From Opitutaceae bacterium (GTDB lineage Bacteria > Verrucomicrobiota > Verrucomicrobiia > Opitutales > Opitutaceae): 64,000 bases of DNA. The translations under genes were made by a program, and so were the position numbers. Position 1 is the first letter of the stretch. Each line of letters opens with the position of its first letter. The DNA lies in NCBI GenBank assembly GCA_005792355.1, contig SXSC01000065.1:1-64000 (forward strand). The letters are read 5' to 3'. Shown in pieces: positions 40,087-49,981 of this stretch. A model generated the notes under the pieces. It saw nothing but the letters and a program-made list of their open reading frames with translations. It did no database searches and was not told the DNA's origin.

Positions 40087-40138
40087 TTCATGGTCTCGTA
40101 GTCCTGCAGTCCAGTGGTCCAGTAGCCCAGTGGTCCCT

Positions 40139-41845
40139 TTAGTCATACTCCCCCTCGATGAACCAGGCTTCGCCGAGGCGGAGCAGGCGGTAGAGGCCGC
40201 CGCCGTCGGCGAGGGCGATGTCCCACTCGGTGCGTGCCCACGCGCGATCGGTCTGCCACCAGTCGCCGCTGCCGCACCATGGGCCGCGCACCTGGGTGAT
40301 CGCGCCGTGAAAGTGTTCGGTCCACACATAGGTGGGCTGCCGCTCCGTCGGGGTGAACTCGAGGTTTGCGGGAAGCGGCGGCCGGAAACGCCGCAGCGGC
40401 AGACCACACGGCGGATGCACCGGCGGCGCAGCGGCGGGTGGGACGACGGCGGGTGGCGGGGCGAGTTTTATGGCGTCGGGGCGGTGGGTGTCCTGGGGTT
40501 GCGGGGTGCCGACGCGATCGGCGCCGACGAGGGCGGAGACGCGGGCGAGCGTTTCCGCGAAACCGTGCGGGTCGCGGAGGCCGGTGTCGAAGAGACCCTG
40601 CTGGCGCACGAGCGGGCGGACGGGAGTGGCGTGCAGTTGCAGGCCGATGATCGGCGAGTCGGTGTGCAGCGACTCGAGGTGGGTGTGGAGGGTGCGGAAG
40701 AGGATTCCGGCGTCGGCGGTGGGTTCGGGCAGGCGGAAAGTGCGCGCGCAGGGTGGGCCGCGGTCGAGGTCGAGGGTGAGGGCCAGTTCGGCGGCGACGA
40801 CCTGGGCGGTGCGCAGCTCGAGGGCGAGGCGGTCGAGAAAACGGCGCAAAATGAAGAGGAGCGGCTCGAGCGTTTCGACGGCTTCCTCAAATTTCATCGC
40901 CGCGGAAAATTCCCGGGTGGGGGTGACGAGGTAGAGCGGCCGGGGCTCGCCGCCGGTGGCGCGCCGCCAGAGCGCGAGCCCGGCGGTGCCGAAACGGCGC
41001 ACGATTTCGTCGCGCGGCAGGGCGGTGAAGTCGCCGAGCGTGCGCAGGCCCCAGCTGGCGAAGACGGCCGCGAGTTCGGGCGAGGGATCGGCGGTGGCCA
41101 GCGGGAGCGGGGCGAGGAAGGATTTTTCCTCTTCGCGGGTGAGGAGGAGGATGTCCAATCGTTCTCGCTCCTCGTTCTCGTTATTCGTTCTCGTCTCCGG
41201 GAGAGGTGCGAAATCGGCCCATTCCTGTTCCTCGTGCTCGTGCCTCGTGCTCGCGGTTGAGAGAGAACGAGAACGATTACGAGAAAGAGAAGGAGGAGGA
41301 TCCGGCGGGGCGGGTTCGCAGAGGAGGGGCTCGGCGGTGGCGGGGTTTTCTTCGGAAAGAGAACGAGAAAGATTACGTGAACGGTTGAATTGCGCGTGGC
41401 GCGCGGCATACAGCGCGAGCAGGGGGGTGCGCGCGATCCCGGCGGTGGCGGGAAGGGCGAGGGTCGTGAGCTGAGCGATCGCGGCCTGCGCCGCGGGCAG
41501 GTGGCGGGCCGGTTCGGTGCCCTTGAGATCGATGGTACAGACGCCGGGCGCGGTATCTTCGATTGCGGGTGCGAGGGTGAAGCTCACGGCGAGGAGCGCG
41601 GCGCGGGCGTCGGCTTCGGCGGCGGGTTGCGGCGTGCGGATGAGGAGGGTGGGGCAGCGGGCGACGGCGTGGGGCGCGGTCATGCCGGGTTCGACGCCGG
41701 CGGCGTGCGCCGCGCCGTTGACGGCGAGCACGAGCGATTTCTTCCCGGTGCTGGCGAACAGCGCGGCGGGATGCGCGGCCGAGCCGGGCTCGGTGCGGAG
41801 CACGGCCTGCAGGGCGAAATCGGCGAGATGAAGGACGGCGAACAT
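40139..41845 (-). CDS. imuB: ImuB-type Y-family DNA polymerase-like protein
   Basis: MFAVLHLADFALQAVLRTEPGSAAHPAALFASTGKKSLVLAVNGAAHAAGVEPGMTAPHAVARCP... SWGLRTLGDFTALPRDEIVRRFGTAG; adjacent to imuA and dnaE2. Confidence 0.92.
   Translation of the reverse strand: MFAVLHLADFALQAVLRTEPGSAAHPAALFASTGKKSLVLAVNGAAHAAGVEPGMTAPHAVARCPTLLIRTPQPAAEADARAALLAVSFTLAPAIEDTAPGVCTIDLKGTEPARHLPAAQAAIAQLTTLALPATAGIARTPLLALYAARHAQFNRSRNLSRSLSEENPATAEPLLCEPAPPDPPPSLSRNRSRSLSTASTRHEHEEQEWADFAPLPETRTNNENEERERLDILLLTREEEKSFLAPLPLATADPSPELAAVFASWGLRTLGDFTALPRDEIVRRFGTAGLALWRRATGGEPRPLYLVTPTREFSAAMKFEEAVETLEPLLFILRRFLDRLALELRTAQVVAAELALTLDLDRGPPCARTFRLPEPTADAGILFRTLHTHLESLHTDSPIIGLQLHATPVRPLVRQQGLFDTGLRDPHGFAETLARVSALVGADRVGTPQPQDTHRPDAIKLAPPPAVVPPAAAPPVHPPCGLPLRRFRPPLPANLEFTPTERQPTYVWTEHFHGAITQVRGPWCGSGDWWQTDRAWARTEWDIALADGGGLYRLLRLGEAWFIEGEYD
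41157..41385. repeat. GAACGAGAACGATTACGAGAA-type repeat carried in frame within imuB
   Basis: GAGAGAACGAGAACGATTACGAGAAAGAGA (41261-41290), AAAGAGAACGAGAAAGATTACGTGAACG (41356-41383), inverted CGTTCTCGCTCCTCGTTCTCGTTATTCGTTCTCGTC (41160-41195); encodes NRSRNLSRSLSEE...SLSRNRSRSLSTASTRHEHEEQEW...TRTNNENEERERL. Confidence 0.8.
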
Positions 41846-41860
41846 GGAGCAGGACGTTTC

Positions 41861-41994
41861 GGAGATCTTGAAATCGGGCATCGGGCATCGGGAAATTTGC
41901 AATGCCCGGTAACGTCGGCCGAATGGGTTTACCGTTCCGGGATGCGTCGGTTTGAAAATTCCGAGATTTTAGATGCCCGATTTCACGATTTCCG
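41861..41994. repeat. Inverted GAAATCGGGCATC repeats in the imuA-imuB gap
   Basis: GGAGATCTTGAAATCGGGCATCGGGCATCGGGAAATT (41861-41897) versus AGATGCCCGATTTCACGATTTCCG (41971-41994). Confidence 0.65.
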
Positions 41995-42035
41995 AAAACC
42001 TTCGGTTGCGGTTGCCGCGGTGCGAAAAATGCAGG

Positions 42036-42716
42036 CTAACTGGCGGCGGCGGCGGGTTGCTGCCGCTGGCGTTGGAGCAGGGGCGTGAGTGCGGCGGTGA
42101 GGGCCGGGCGCTCGCGGTCGAGCGCGGCGACGATGTGGAGCGTGGCGAGTGCGAAGCGGACCTGGGCGCTGGGCACGGTGGCGCGCGGAGTTATGACGAC
42201 GAATGCGAGTTCGGCGGATTCGACGGCGCGTTGCAGGCGGTACCATTGCGTCGAGGGGATGCGGCGCAGATCGGCGGCGGGGGCGCGGCGGAGATCGAGG
42301 ATGACGAGTCCGAGATTGGCGTCGCGCGCGAGGAGATCGGCGGCGTGGAGCGCGCCCGCCGTCGCGGAAGCTTTGGCGGACAGAATGATCGTGGTGGCAC
42401 CGCGGACCCAGACCAGATGAGCGAGCAGATCGTCGGCGAACGAGGAGGGATCAAACGAGTCGGTGCTGTCGATCAACGCGACCCGCGTGCGGGTGACGCG
42501 GGTGACGGCGAGCAGCTGGCCAATGAGGAGTTGCCCGCCGCAGCTCGGTGCGGCGCAGACGATCTCGGTGATGGCGCCGAGGGGGAGGCCGCCGATGGCG
42601 TCATCGAGCGAAGGGATGCCTGTGGGCAGCACGCTCGACGCCGTGCGGGGCACGGAGGGGAAGCGTGCGGCGAGCAGGTGTCGGAGCGCCGTGAGCTTTT
42701 CGGGCGCGGAGGGCAT
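42036..42716 (-). CDS. imuA: ImuA-type RecA-like protein
   Basis: LTALRHLLAARFPSVPRTASSVLPTGIPSLDDAIGGLPLGAITEIVCAAPSCGGQLLIGQLL, the ImuA/SulA-like N-terminus; located directly upstream of imuB. Confidence 0.88.
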   Translation of the reverse strand: MPSAPEKLTALRHLLAARFPSVPRTASSVLPTGIPSLDDAIGGLPLGAITEIVCAAPSCGGQLLIGQLLAVTRVTRTRVALIDSTDSFDPSSFADDLLAHLVWVRGATTIILSAKASATAGALHAADLLARDANLGLVILDLRRAPAADLRRIPSTQWYRLQRAVESAELAFVVITPRATVPSAQVRFALATLHIVAALDRERPALTAALTPLLQRQRQQPAAAAS

Positions 42717-42727
42717 GGGAAAGGGAA

Positions 42728-43029
42728 GTCGGAGGACGGATGTCAGAGGCCGGAGGCCGGATGTCAGAGGTCGGAAGCCAGAGGACGGAAGCTGGAGGAC
42801 GGAGGTCGGATGACAGAGGACGGCGGGGAAAAGGCAGTTGAACCACTAATGAACACTAATGGACACTGATGTCAGGGGACGGGGTGCTAGAGTCCTTGAA
42901 CGCCCAAACTTGGTGTGAACATGTCAAGTTTCCGGGAAGTCCCGTGGTCTCTTGGTCTTAGCCGGAGCCTCGTTGGTTTGGAGCTGGCCTCTGACCTCTG
43001 GCTTCCGTCCTCCGGCTTCCTGCTTCAGG
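42728..43029. repeat. CGGATGTCAGAGGNCGGA tract with inverted copy in the lexA-imuA gap
   Basis: CGGATGTCAGAGG at 42737 and 42758, CGGATGACAGAGGACGG at 42807; GGAAGCCAGAGG (42773-42784) inverted as CCTCTGGCTTCC (42995-43006); also CACTAATGAACACTAATGGACACTGATG at about 42844. Confidence 0.8.
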
Positions 43030-43639
43030 TAAACGCGCGCAGGAGGCCGACCATCACGCCCTGGATGATGAGTTCGGTGGCGGGCACGAGATCGGGGTAA
43101 CGCGGATTCTCGGCGCGGAGAAACGGTTGGCCGCGCTGCACGAGGAAGCGTTTCAGGGTGGACTCGCCGTCGATGAGGGCGGCCACGATATCGTGAGGGC
43201 GCGGTTCGCGTTGGGCGAGGAAGACAATGTCGCGGTCGAGGATGCTGGCGTTGATCATCGAGTCGCCGCGGACGCGCAGGGCGAAGAGTTTCGCGTTGGG
43301 GCGGACGCCGAGCGAGGTGGTGTCGACCGAGATGTAGCTGTCGGGTTCCTGCACGGCCTCGACGGGCAGGCCGGCGGGGATGGTGCCGTAGAGGGGGATC
43401 TCGGCGAGGGCGCCGCGGCGCGGGTGGGATTGCGGGAGGAGGCCGCGGGCCTTGCCCTCGAGGCGGCGGAGCGCGCCTTTTTCGATGAGGGCGTCGACAT
43501 GGCGTTTGATGCCGAAGGGGCTCGCGAGCCCGAAGTGCGCCTGGATCTCGCGCAGGGAGGGTGACACTCCCTGCTGCCGGTGGTGCGCGTGGATGTACTC
43601 GAGGACCTGTTGCTGGCGATCGGTGAGAGGTTCGCTCAT
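43025..43639 (-). CDS. lexA: LexA repressor
   Basis: MSEPLTDRQQQVLEYIHAHHRQQGVSPSLREIQAHFGLASPFGIKRHVDALIEKGALRR... VRGDSMINASILDRDIVFLAQ. Confidence 0.95.
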   Translation of the reverse strand: MSEPLTDRQQQVLEYIHAHHRQQGVSPSLREIQAHFGLASPFGIKRHVDALIEKGALRRLEGKARGLLPQSHPRRGALAEIPLYGTIPAGLPVEAVQEPDSYISVDTTSLGVRPNAKLFALRVRGDSMINASILDRDIVFLAQREPRPHDIVAALIDGESTLKRFLVQRGQPFLRAENPRYPDLVPATELIIQGVMVGLLRAFT

Positions 43640-43641
43640 AG

Positions 43642-43655
43642 TGTTCAGGTGAACA
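43642..43655. promoter_or_regulatory. LexA (SOS) box at the lexA start
   Basis: TGTTCAGGTGAACA = TGTTC-N4-GAACA palindrome, 2 bp upstream of the lexA ATG. Confidence 0.75.
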
Positions 43656-43685
43656 CATCCGCCGGGAAAAGCAACTCCGCGTTTA

Positions 43686-43907
43686 TCAGCGGGGGAAACG
43701 CCGGTCGAAATCGTCGTGCGTGCCGATCCAGAACCAAAGCCAGTCGTCGCCGTAGCGTCGGGCTGCAGCGCGATAATTGCGCGTGACCCGCACTGACCCG
43801 AAACGCACATCGCTTTTCAATCGCTCAAGCTGCAGACCCGGGTGGGCGGGATTTGCGGCAAACCTCCGATGGGCCTCGCGGGCGGCGGCACGGATTTCAG
43901 GAGGCAA
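43686..43907 (-). CDS. ParE/HigB-like toxin, start uncertain (possible 5' frameshift)
   Basis: ...TPEFWQLYHDLPPEIRAAAREAHRRFAANPAHPGLQLERLKSDVRFGSVRVTRNYRAAARRYGDDWLWFWIGTHDDFDRRFPR; similarity extends upstream of the ORF-track start to TSRGTPEFWQLYHD without a standard start codon. Confidence 0.6.
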   Translation of the reverse strand: MPPEIRAAAREAHRRFAANPAHPGLQLERLKSDVRFGSVRVTRNYRAAARRYGDDWLWFWIGTHDDFDRRFPR

Positions 43908-44060
43908 GTCGTGATAGAGCTGCCAAAACTCCGGCGTGCCACGCGAGGTTACTTTTGCTCACGAAGCGAGTCTTCGTTTACCACCGCAAAACTATCCGGT
44001 GCCTGTGCGTATTTGGCATCGAGCCGGTCGGGCAGCGACGAAAGCGCTTCGGCTCAGGAG

Positions 44061-44396
44061 TCAATCATGGCCCCGTGTGCGCGTCATCGCTCTGGCCGAG
44101 AGCGGCTCGACCTCGGCTTCGAGCCGGCGGCCGAGTGCAGTGCGGGTTTGTTCCAGATCATAGGCTTGCTGGAGATTCAGCCAGAAGCGTTCGCCGGTGC
44201 CGAAGAAACGCCCGAGGCGGAGCGCCGTGTCGGCGGTGATCGCACGGCGTCCTTTCGTGATCTCGGTGAGCCGCGAGGCAGGGATGCCGGTGCGCTGGCT
44301 CACTTGATAGCAGGTCAGGTCGTGAGGCTTGATCCACTCCTCGAGCAGAATCTCCCCGGGCGTGATGTTGGAGACGACGGGCAGCTTGGCTTTCAT
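44061..44396 (-). CDS. higA: HigA-family addiction module antitoxin (XRE HTH)
   Basis: MKAKLPVVSNITPGEILLEEWIKPHDLTCYQVSQRTGIPASRLTEITKGRRAITADTALRLGRFFGTGERFWLNLQQAYDLE. Confidence 0.9.
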   Translation of the reverse strand: MKAKLPVVSNITPGEILLEEWIKPHDLTCYQVSQRTGIPASRLTEITKGRRAITADTALRLGRFFGTGERFWLNLQQAYDLEQTRTALGRRLEAEVEPLSARAMTRTRGHD

Positions 44397-44428
44397 GGCA
44401 GATGGGCTTTGAGAGAGACGAGAGCAGC

Positions 44429-44710
44429 TTAATGGTAATCCACGATTTCGACTTCGTGGGCGTCTTCGCCTTCCCAGCGAAAACAGAGGCGCCATTGGTC
44501 GTTGATGCGTATGCTGTGCTGGCCGCGACGGCTGCCTCTGAGGGCTTCCAAACGGTTGCCGGGTGGAAGGCGCATGATGTCGAGGCGGTCGGCGGCATCG
44601 AGTTGGAGAAGCTTTCGGCGGGCAGTGCGTTGGATGTCGGGTGGCAGATGGCGCGAAGCCGTGCCGGCAAAGAGCTTTTCGGTCTCGGTGTCGGCGAAGC
44701 TTCTGATCAC
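44429..44710 (-). CDS. higB: HigB/RelE-like plasmid maintenance killer toxin (GTG start)
   Basis: (V)IRSFADTETEKLFAGTASRHLPPDIQRTARRKLLQLDAADRLDIMRLPPGNRLEALRGSRRGQHSIRINDQWRLCFRWEGEDAHEVEIVDYH. Confidence 0.9.
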   Translation of the reverse strand: MIRSFADTETEKLFAGTASRHLPPDIQRTARRKLLQLDAADRLDIMRLPPGNRLEALRGSRRGQHSIRINDQWRLCFRWEGEDAHEVEIVDYH

Positions 44711-44753
44711 GGAATGTAGCGTAGGCCGGGCGATGGCGGTCGCAAGCCGAATA

Positions 44754-44765
44754 GTTACGCGTAAC
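44754..44765. promoter_or_regulatory. Candidate HigA operator
   Basis: Perfect 12-bp palindrome GTTACGCGTAAC, followed by a further CGTAA, about 45 bp upstream of the higB start. Confidence 0.45.
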
Positions 44766-44830
44766 GTAATGGTTGAGAACGGGCGAAATGCCGCGCGCGG
44801 AGCGCACGCCCACCTCGGAAATGAAACCAC

Positions 44831-46774
<1,944 letters not shown>

Positions 46775-46868
46775 CGCGTTGCGGGATGCGGGGGGAGTTA
46801 TAGCTTGCTTTTGCCGGAGGCGAATCAGTTAGATGCATGTTTTCTTTTTTCAAATCACTCAACACGCA

Positions 46869-47222
46869 ATGTCGAAAATGTCCCCGTTGTTTTCCGCCCT
46901 TGAAATTCTCGCCCAAAGCCCGGCGCCCGGCCAGCCCCAGGGGCCGGCGGCGTGGGTGCAGATACTCCCGATGGTGCTGCTCTTTGGCGCGATGTATTTC
47001 TTCATGATCGCCCCGCAGCGGAAGAAGCAGAAGGAACATGAGAAGATGCTCACGGCGCTGCAGTCGGGCGACGAGGTGGTGACGAGCGGCGGCATCTACG
47101 GCGTCATCACCAACGTCAAGGAAGACCGTTTCGTCGTCCGCGTGGCCGACAATACCAAAATCGAAATCGGCAAGAGCTTCGTCCAGACCGTCCTGAAGAA
47201 GGCGGCAACCGAGAAGAAGTAA
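46869..47222 (+). CDS. yajC: Preprotein translocase subunit YajC
   Basis: PMVLLFGAMYFFMIAPQRKKQKEHEKMLTALQSGDEVVTSGGIYGVITNVKEDRFVVRVADNTKIEI. Confidence 0.95.
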   Translation: MSKMSPLFSALEILAQSPAPGQPQGPAAWVQILPMVLLFGAMYFFMIAPQRKKQKEHEKMLTALQSGDEVVTSGGIYGVITNVKEDRFVVRVADNTKIEIGKSFVQTVLKKAATEKK

Positions 47223-47227
47223 CTGCT

Positions 47228-47275
47228 TCCGCCGACGGCGGAACGCGTTTTTAGGTCTTTGCGCGGCAAAGACCT
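47228..47275 (+). terminator. Two hairpins between yajC and secDF
   Basis: TCCGCCgacGGCGGA followed by ACGCGTTTTTA (terminator-like) and AGGTCTTTGcgcggCAAAGACCT (47253-47275). Confidence 0.5.
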
Positions 47276-47298
47276 GTCCCTTTCAACCCAAACGATCC

Positions 47299-49848
47299 AT
47301 GCTCAAACGCAACCTCTGGAAGCTCGTGCTTTGCCTCACCATCGTGGTGTGGGCCGGCGCGCAGCTCTTCCCCCTCAAAGACGATCCGTTCGTCGGATTT
47401 ATCCGTGCCCACGCCTCGGCCAAGCAGGCTGATTTCGCGAAATTGGTGGATGAAGCCGCGGCGCGCAAAAAGAACCTGTCGGCCCCGAGTGAATTCGTCG
47501 CGCTGAAACAGATTGGCAAGGAGCGACGCCTCGATCTGTCGCAGTACTTTCCCCACATCCGGCTCGAGGAATCGTTGCGCAACATCGAAAAACGCAACGA
47601 CATCCTTCTGACCGAGCTCCTGCGCCTTTCCAAGGGCCGGCTGCAGCTCGGCCTCGATCTCAAGGGCGGCGTCGCCTTCACGCTTGAGGCGGCGGAGACA
47701 CCCGGCGAGGCGATTGACGACTACCAGCGCAAGGAGAAGCTCCAAAAGGCCATCGAGATCATCGGCGCCCGGGTCAACGGGCTCGGGGTGGCCGAGCCCA
47801 TCATCCGCCCGATTGGCGAGAATCGCATCGAGATTCAGCTCCCCGGCGTCAGCACCAAGGACAACCCGGAGGTCGTCAACCAGGTGAAGGCGCCCGCGCG
47901 CCTCGACTTCCGCCTCGTCCATGCCTCGGCCTCTCCGGGCCCCAACGTGGAAACCCCCGCTGGCTACGAAATCAAGACGCTCGATTGGGAAGGCCGGAAG
48001 GGCGAGACGGGCACGGAGGAGCTCTTCGTGAAGCGCATCCCGGAAATGACCGGCGAGATGGTTTCCAATTCTTTCGCGCGACCGGACATGTACGGGAAGC
48101 CCGAGGTCATTTTGGAGTTCACGAGCGATGGCAAGAAGCGCTTCGCGGAGGTGACGCGCGTCATCGCCGAGATCAGCCAGCGCGGCGGCCCGCTGGGCCG
48201 GCTCGCGATCGTACTCGACGGCAAGCTTTACTCGGCGCCGACGGTAAGAGAGGAGATCAACAGCACCTCCGCTCAAATCACGGGAAGCTTTTCCGATCGC
48301 GAGGCGATCAATCTCGCCAACGTCCTCAACAATCCGCTCGACGTCGAATTGCGCGTGATGGAGCAATACGAAGTCGGGCCGACTCTCGCGGCCGACGCGA
48401 TTATCAGCGCCCGGAACGCGTTTATCGTCAGCACGGCGCTGACGATTGGTTTCATGCTCGTGTTCTACACCCTCGGCGGCGTGGTGGCCGCGATTGGCAT
48501 GGGCGTCAACGTGCTGATCACGCTGGGTGTGATGGCCAGCATCGGAGCGACGCTCACGATGCCCGGCATCGCGGGTATCGTACTCACCCTCGCGATGTCG
48601 GTGGACTCAAACATCCTGATTTTCGAGCGCATGCGCGAGGAGTTGAAGCTGGGCAAGACGCTCGGCACGGCGCTCGAAGCGGGCTTCGACAAGGCGTGGT
48701 CGGCCATTCTCGATTCCAATGTGACCACCTTGCTGGTGGCCGTGGTCATGATCGTGCTGGGCACCGGCCCGGTGAAGGGTTTCGGCGTGACGCTCACGAT
48801 CGGCATCTTTACGACGATGTTTGCGGCGGTCGTCATCAGCAAACTGATCCTCGAGTGGCTGATTCACGGCGAGGTGACGAAGAAGTTGCCGATGTTCTCC
48901 GTCCTGCAAAACACGAGCTACGATTTCCTGAGTTTTACGAAGGCGGCCGTAATCGGTACCGTCGTCGTGCTGGTGGTCGGCATTGGCGCCCTCGTCTACA
49001 AGGGACACGAGATTTACGGCATCGATTTCGCCGGCGGCGACATGGCGACGCTGAATTTTTCGAAAAAGGCCGATCTCGCGAGTCTCCGCAGTGCCGCGGC
49101 CAAGGCGGGTTTCAAGGAGGTCAACTTTTCCTACCAACAACCCTTGGGTACGGAACGGGAGGTGCTGCGGGTGACCACGCCCTTTGACCAGGGCCAGAAG
49201 GTGGTGCAGGCGCTTCAACAGGCGCAGCCGGATGCAAAATTTGAGGTCGCGGGCACGACGCGGATCGGAGCCTCGGTGGGCAAGGAGATCCAGTGGAACG
49301 CGCTCAAGTCGGTGCTCGCCGCGCTCGTGCTCATCCTGGTCTACGTGGCGTTTCGTTTCGAGATGGGATATGGCATCGGTGCGGTCGTGGCGACCGTGCA
49401 TGACCTGGTGCTCACGGTGGGCGTCTTTGTGCTGTTCGACCGGCAATTCAACGCCTCGATGGTGGCGGCCATTTTGCTCATCGCCGGCTACTCGATCAAC
49501 GACACCATCGTCGTGTTCGACCGCATCCGCGAGGAGTTGAAACTGAACCCGATCGGCACCCTCCGCGAAGTCATCAATCGGGCGCTCAATCTGACCCTCT
49601 CGCGCACGATCATCACGGGCGGCACGACATTTCTGACCGCGATCACGCTGATCCTCACCACCACTGGCGACGTGAACGACATCGCGTTTACGCTGCTCAT
49701 CGGTGTGCTCACGGGTACGTTCTCCTCGCTGTTCATCGCGACGCCGGTTTTCTACTGGTGGCACAAGGGCGATCGGAAGCACGTCGAGGCGCACCACGAT
49801 ATCGCGCCGAAGTACGAGTGGCAGGGCTCCAGCAAGGCCTCGGAATAA
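47299..49848 (+). CDS. secDF: SecD-SecF fusion protein translocase subunit
   Basis: SecD part (LQLGLDLKGGVAFTLE, IVLTLAMSVDSNILIFERMREEL) and SecF part (YGIDFAGGDMATLNF, IAGYSINDTIVVFDRIREEL) in one ORF. Confidence 0.95.
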   Translation: MLKRNLWKLVLCLTIVVWAGAQLFPLKDDPFVGFIRAHASAKQADFAKLVDEAAARKKNLSAPSEFVALKQIGKERRLDLSQYFPHIRLEESLRNIEKRNDILLTELLRLSKGRLQLGLDLKGGVAFTLEAAETPGEAIDDYQRKEKLQKAIEIIGARVNGLGVAEPIIRPIGENRIEIQLPGVSTKDNPEVVNQVKAPARLDFRLVHASASPGPNVETPAGYEIKTLDWEGRKGETGTEELFVKRIPEMTGEMVSNSFARPDMYGKPEVILEFTSDGKKRFAEVTRVIAEISQRGGPLGRLAIVLDGKLYSAPTVREEINSTSAQITGSFSDREAINLANVLNNPLDVELRVMEQYEVGPTLAADAIISARNAFIVSTALTIGFMLVFYTLGGVVAAIGMGVNVLITLGVMASIGATLTMPGIAGIVLTLAMSVDSNILIFERMREELKLGKTLGTALEAGFDKAWSAILDSNVTTLLVAVVMIVLGTGPVKGFGVTLTIGIFTTMFAAVVISKLILEWLIHGEVTKKLPMFSVLQNTSYDFLSFTKAAVIGTVVVLVVGIGALVYKGHEIYGIDFAGGDMATLNFSKKADLASLRSAAAKAGFKEVNFSYQQPLGTEREVLRVTTPFDQGQKVVQALQQAQPDAKFEVAGTTRIGASVGKEIQWNALKSVLAALVLILVYVAFRFEMGYGIGAVVATVHDLVLTVGVFVLFDRQFNASMVAAILLIAGYSINDTIVVFDRIREELKLNPIGTLREVINRALNLTLSRTIITGGTTFLTAITLILTTTGDVNDIAFTLLIGVLTGTFSSLFIATPVFYWWHKGDRKHVEAHHDIAPKYEWQGSSKASE

Positions 49849-49882
49849 GCAGGTAAGGCGCGTTATCCCTGACGTGCCGCTA

Positions 49883-49936
49883 CTGTGGGAGGGGCTTCGC
49901 GCCCGGGCGTTTCGCGGGGTGAACCCGCTCCTACAG
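49883..49936. repeat. Dispersed hairpin repeat (CTGTRGGAG...GGGG-type)
   Basis: CTGTGGGAGGGGCTTCGCGCCC...GCGGGGTGAACCCGCTCCTACAG; related to 53893-53963. Confidence 0.6.
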
Positions 49937-49981
49937 TTCAAAGCGGCGGCATGAGGATCAGCCGCCCGGCCTTTCCAAGCC

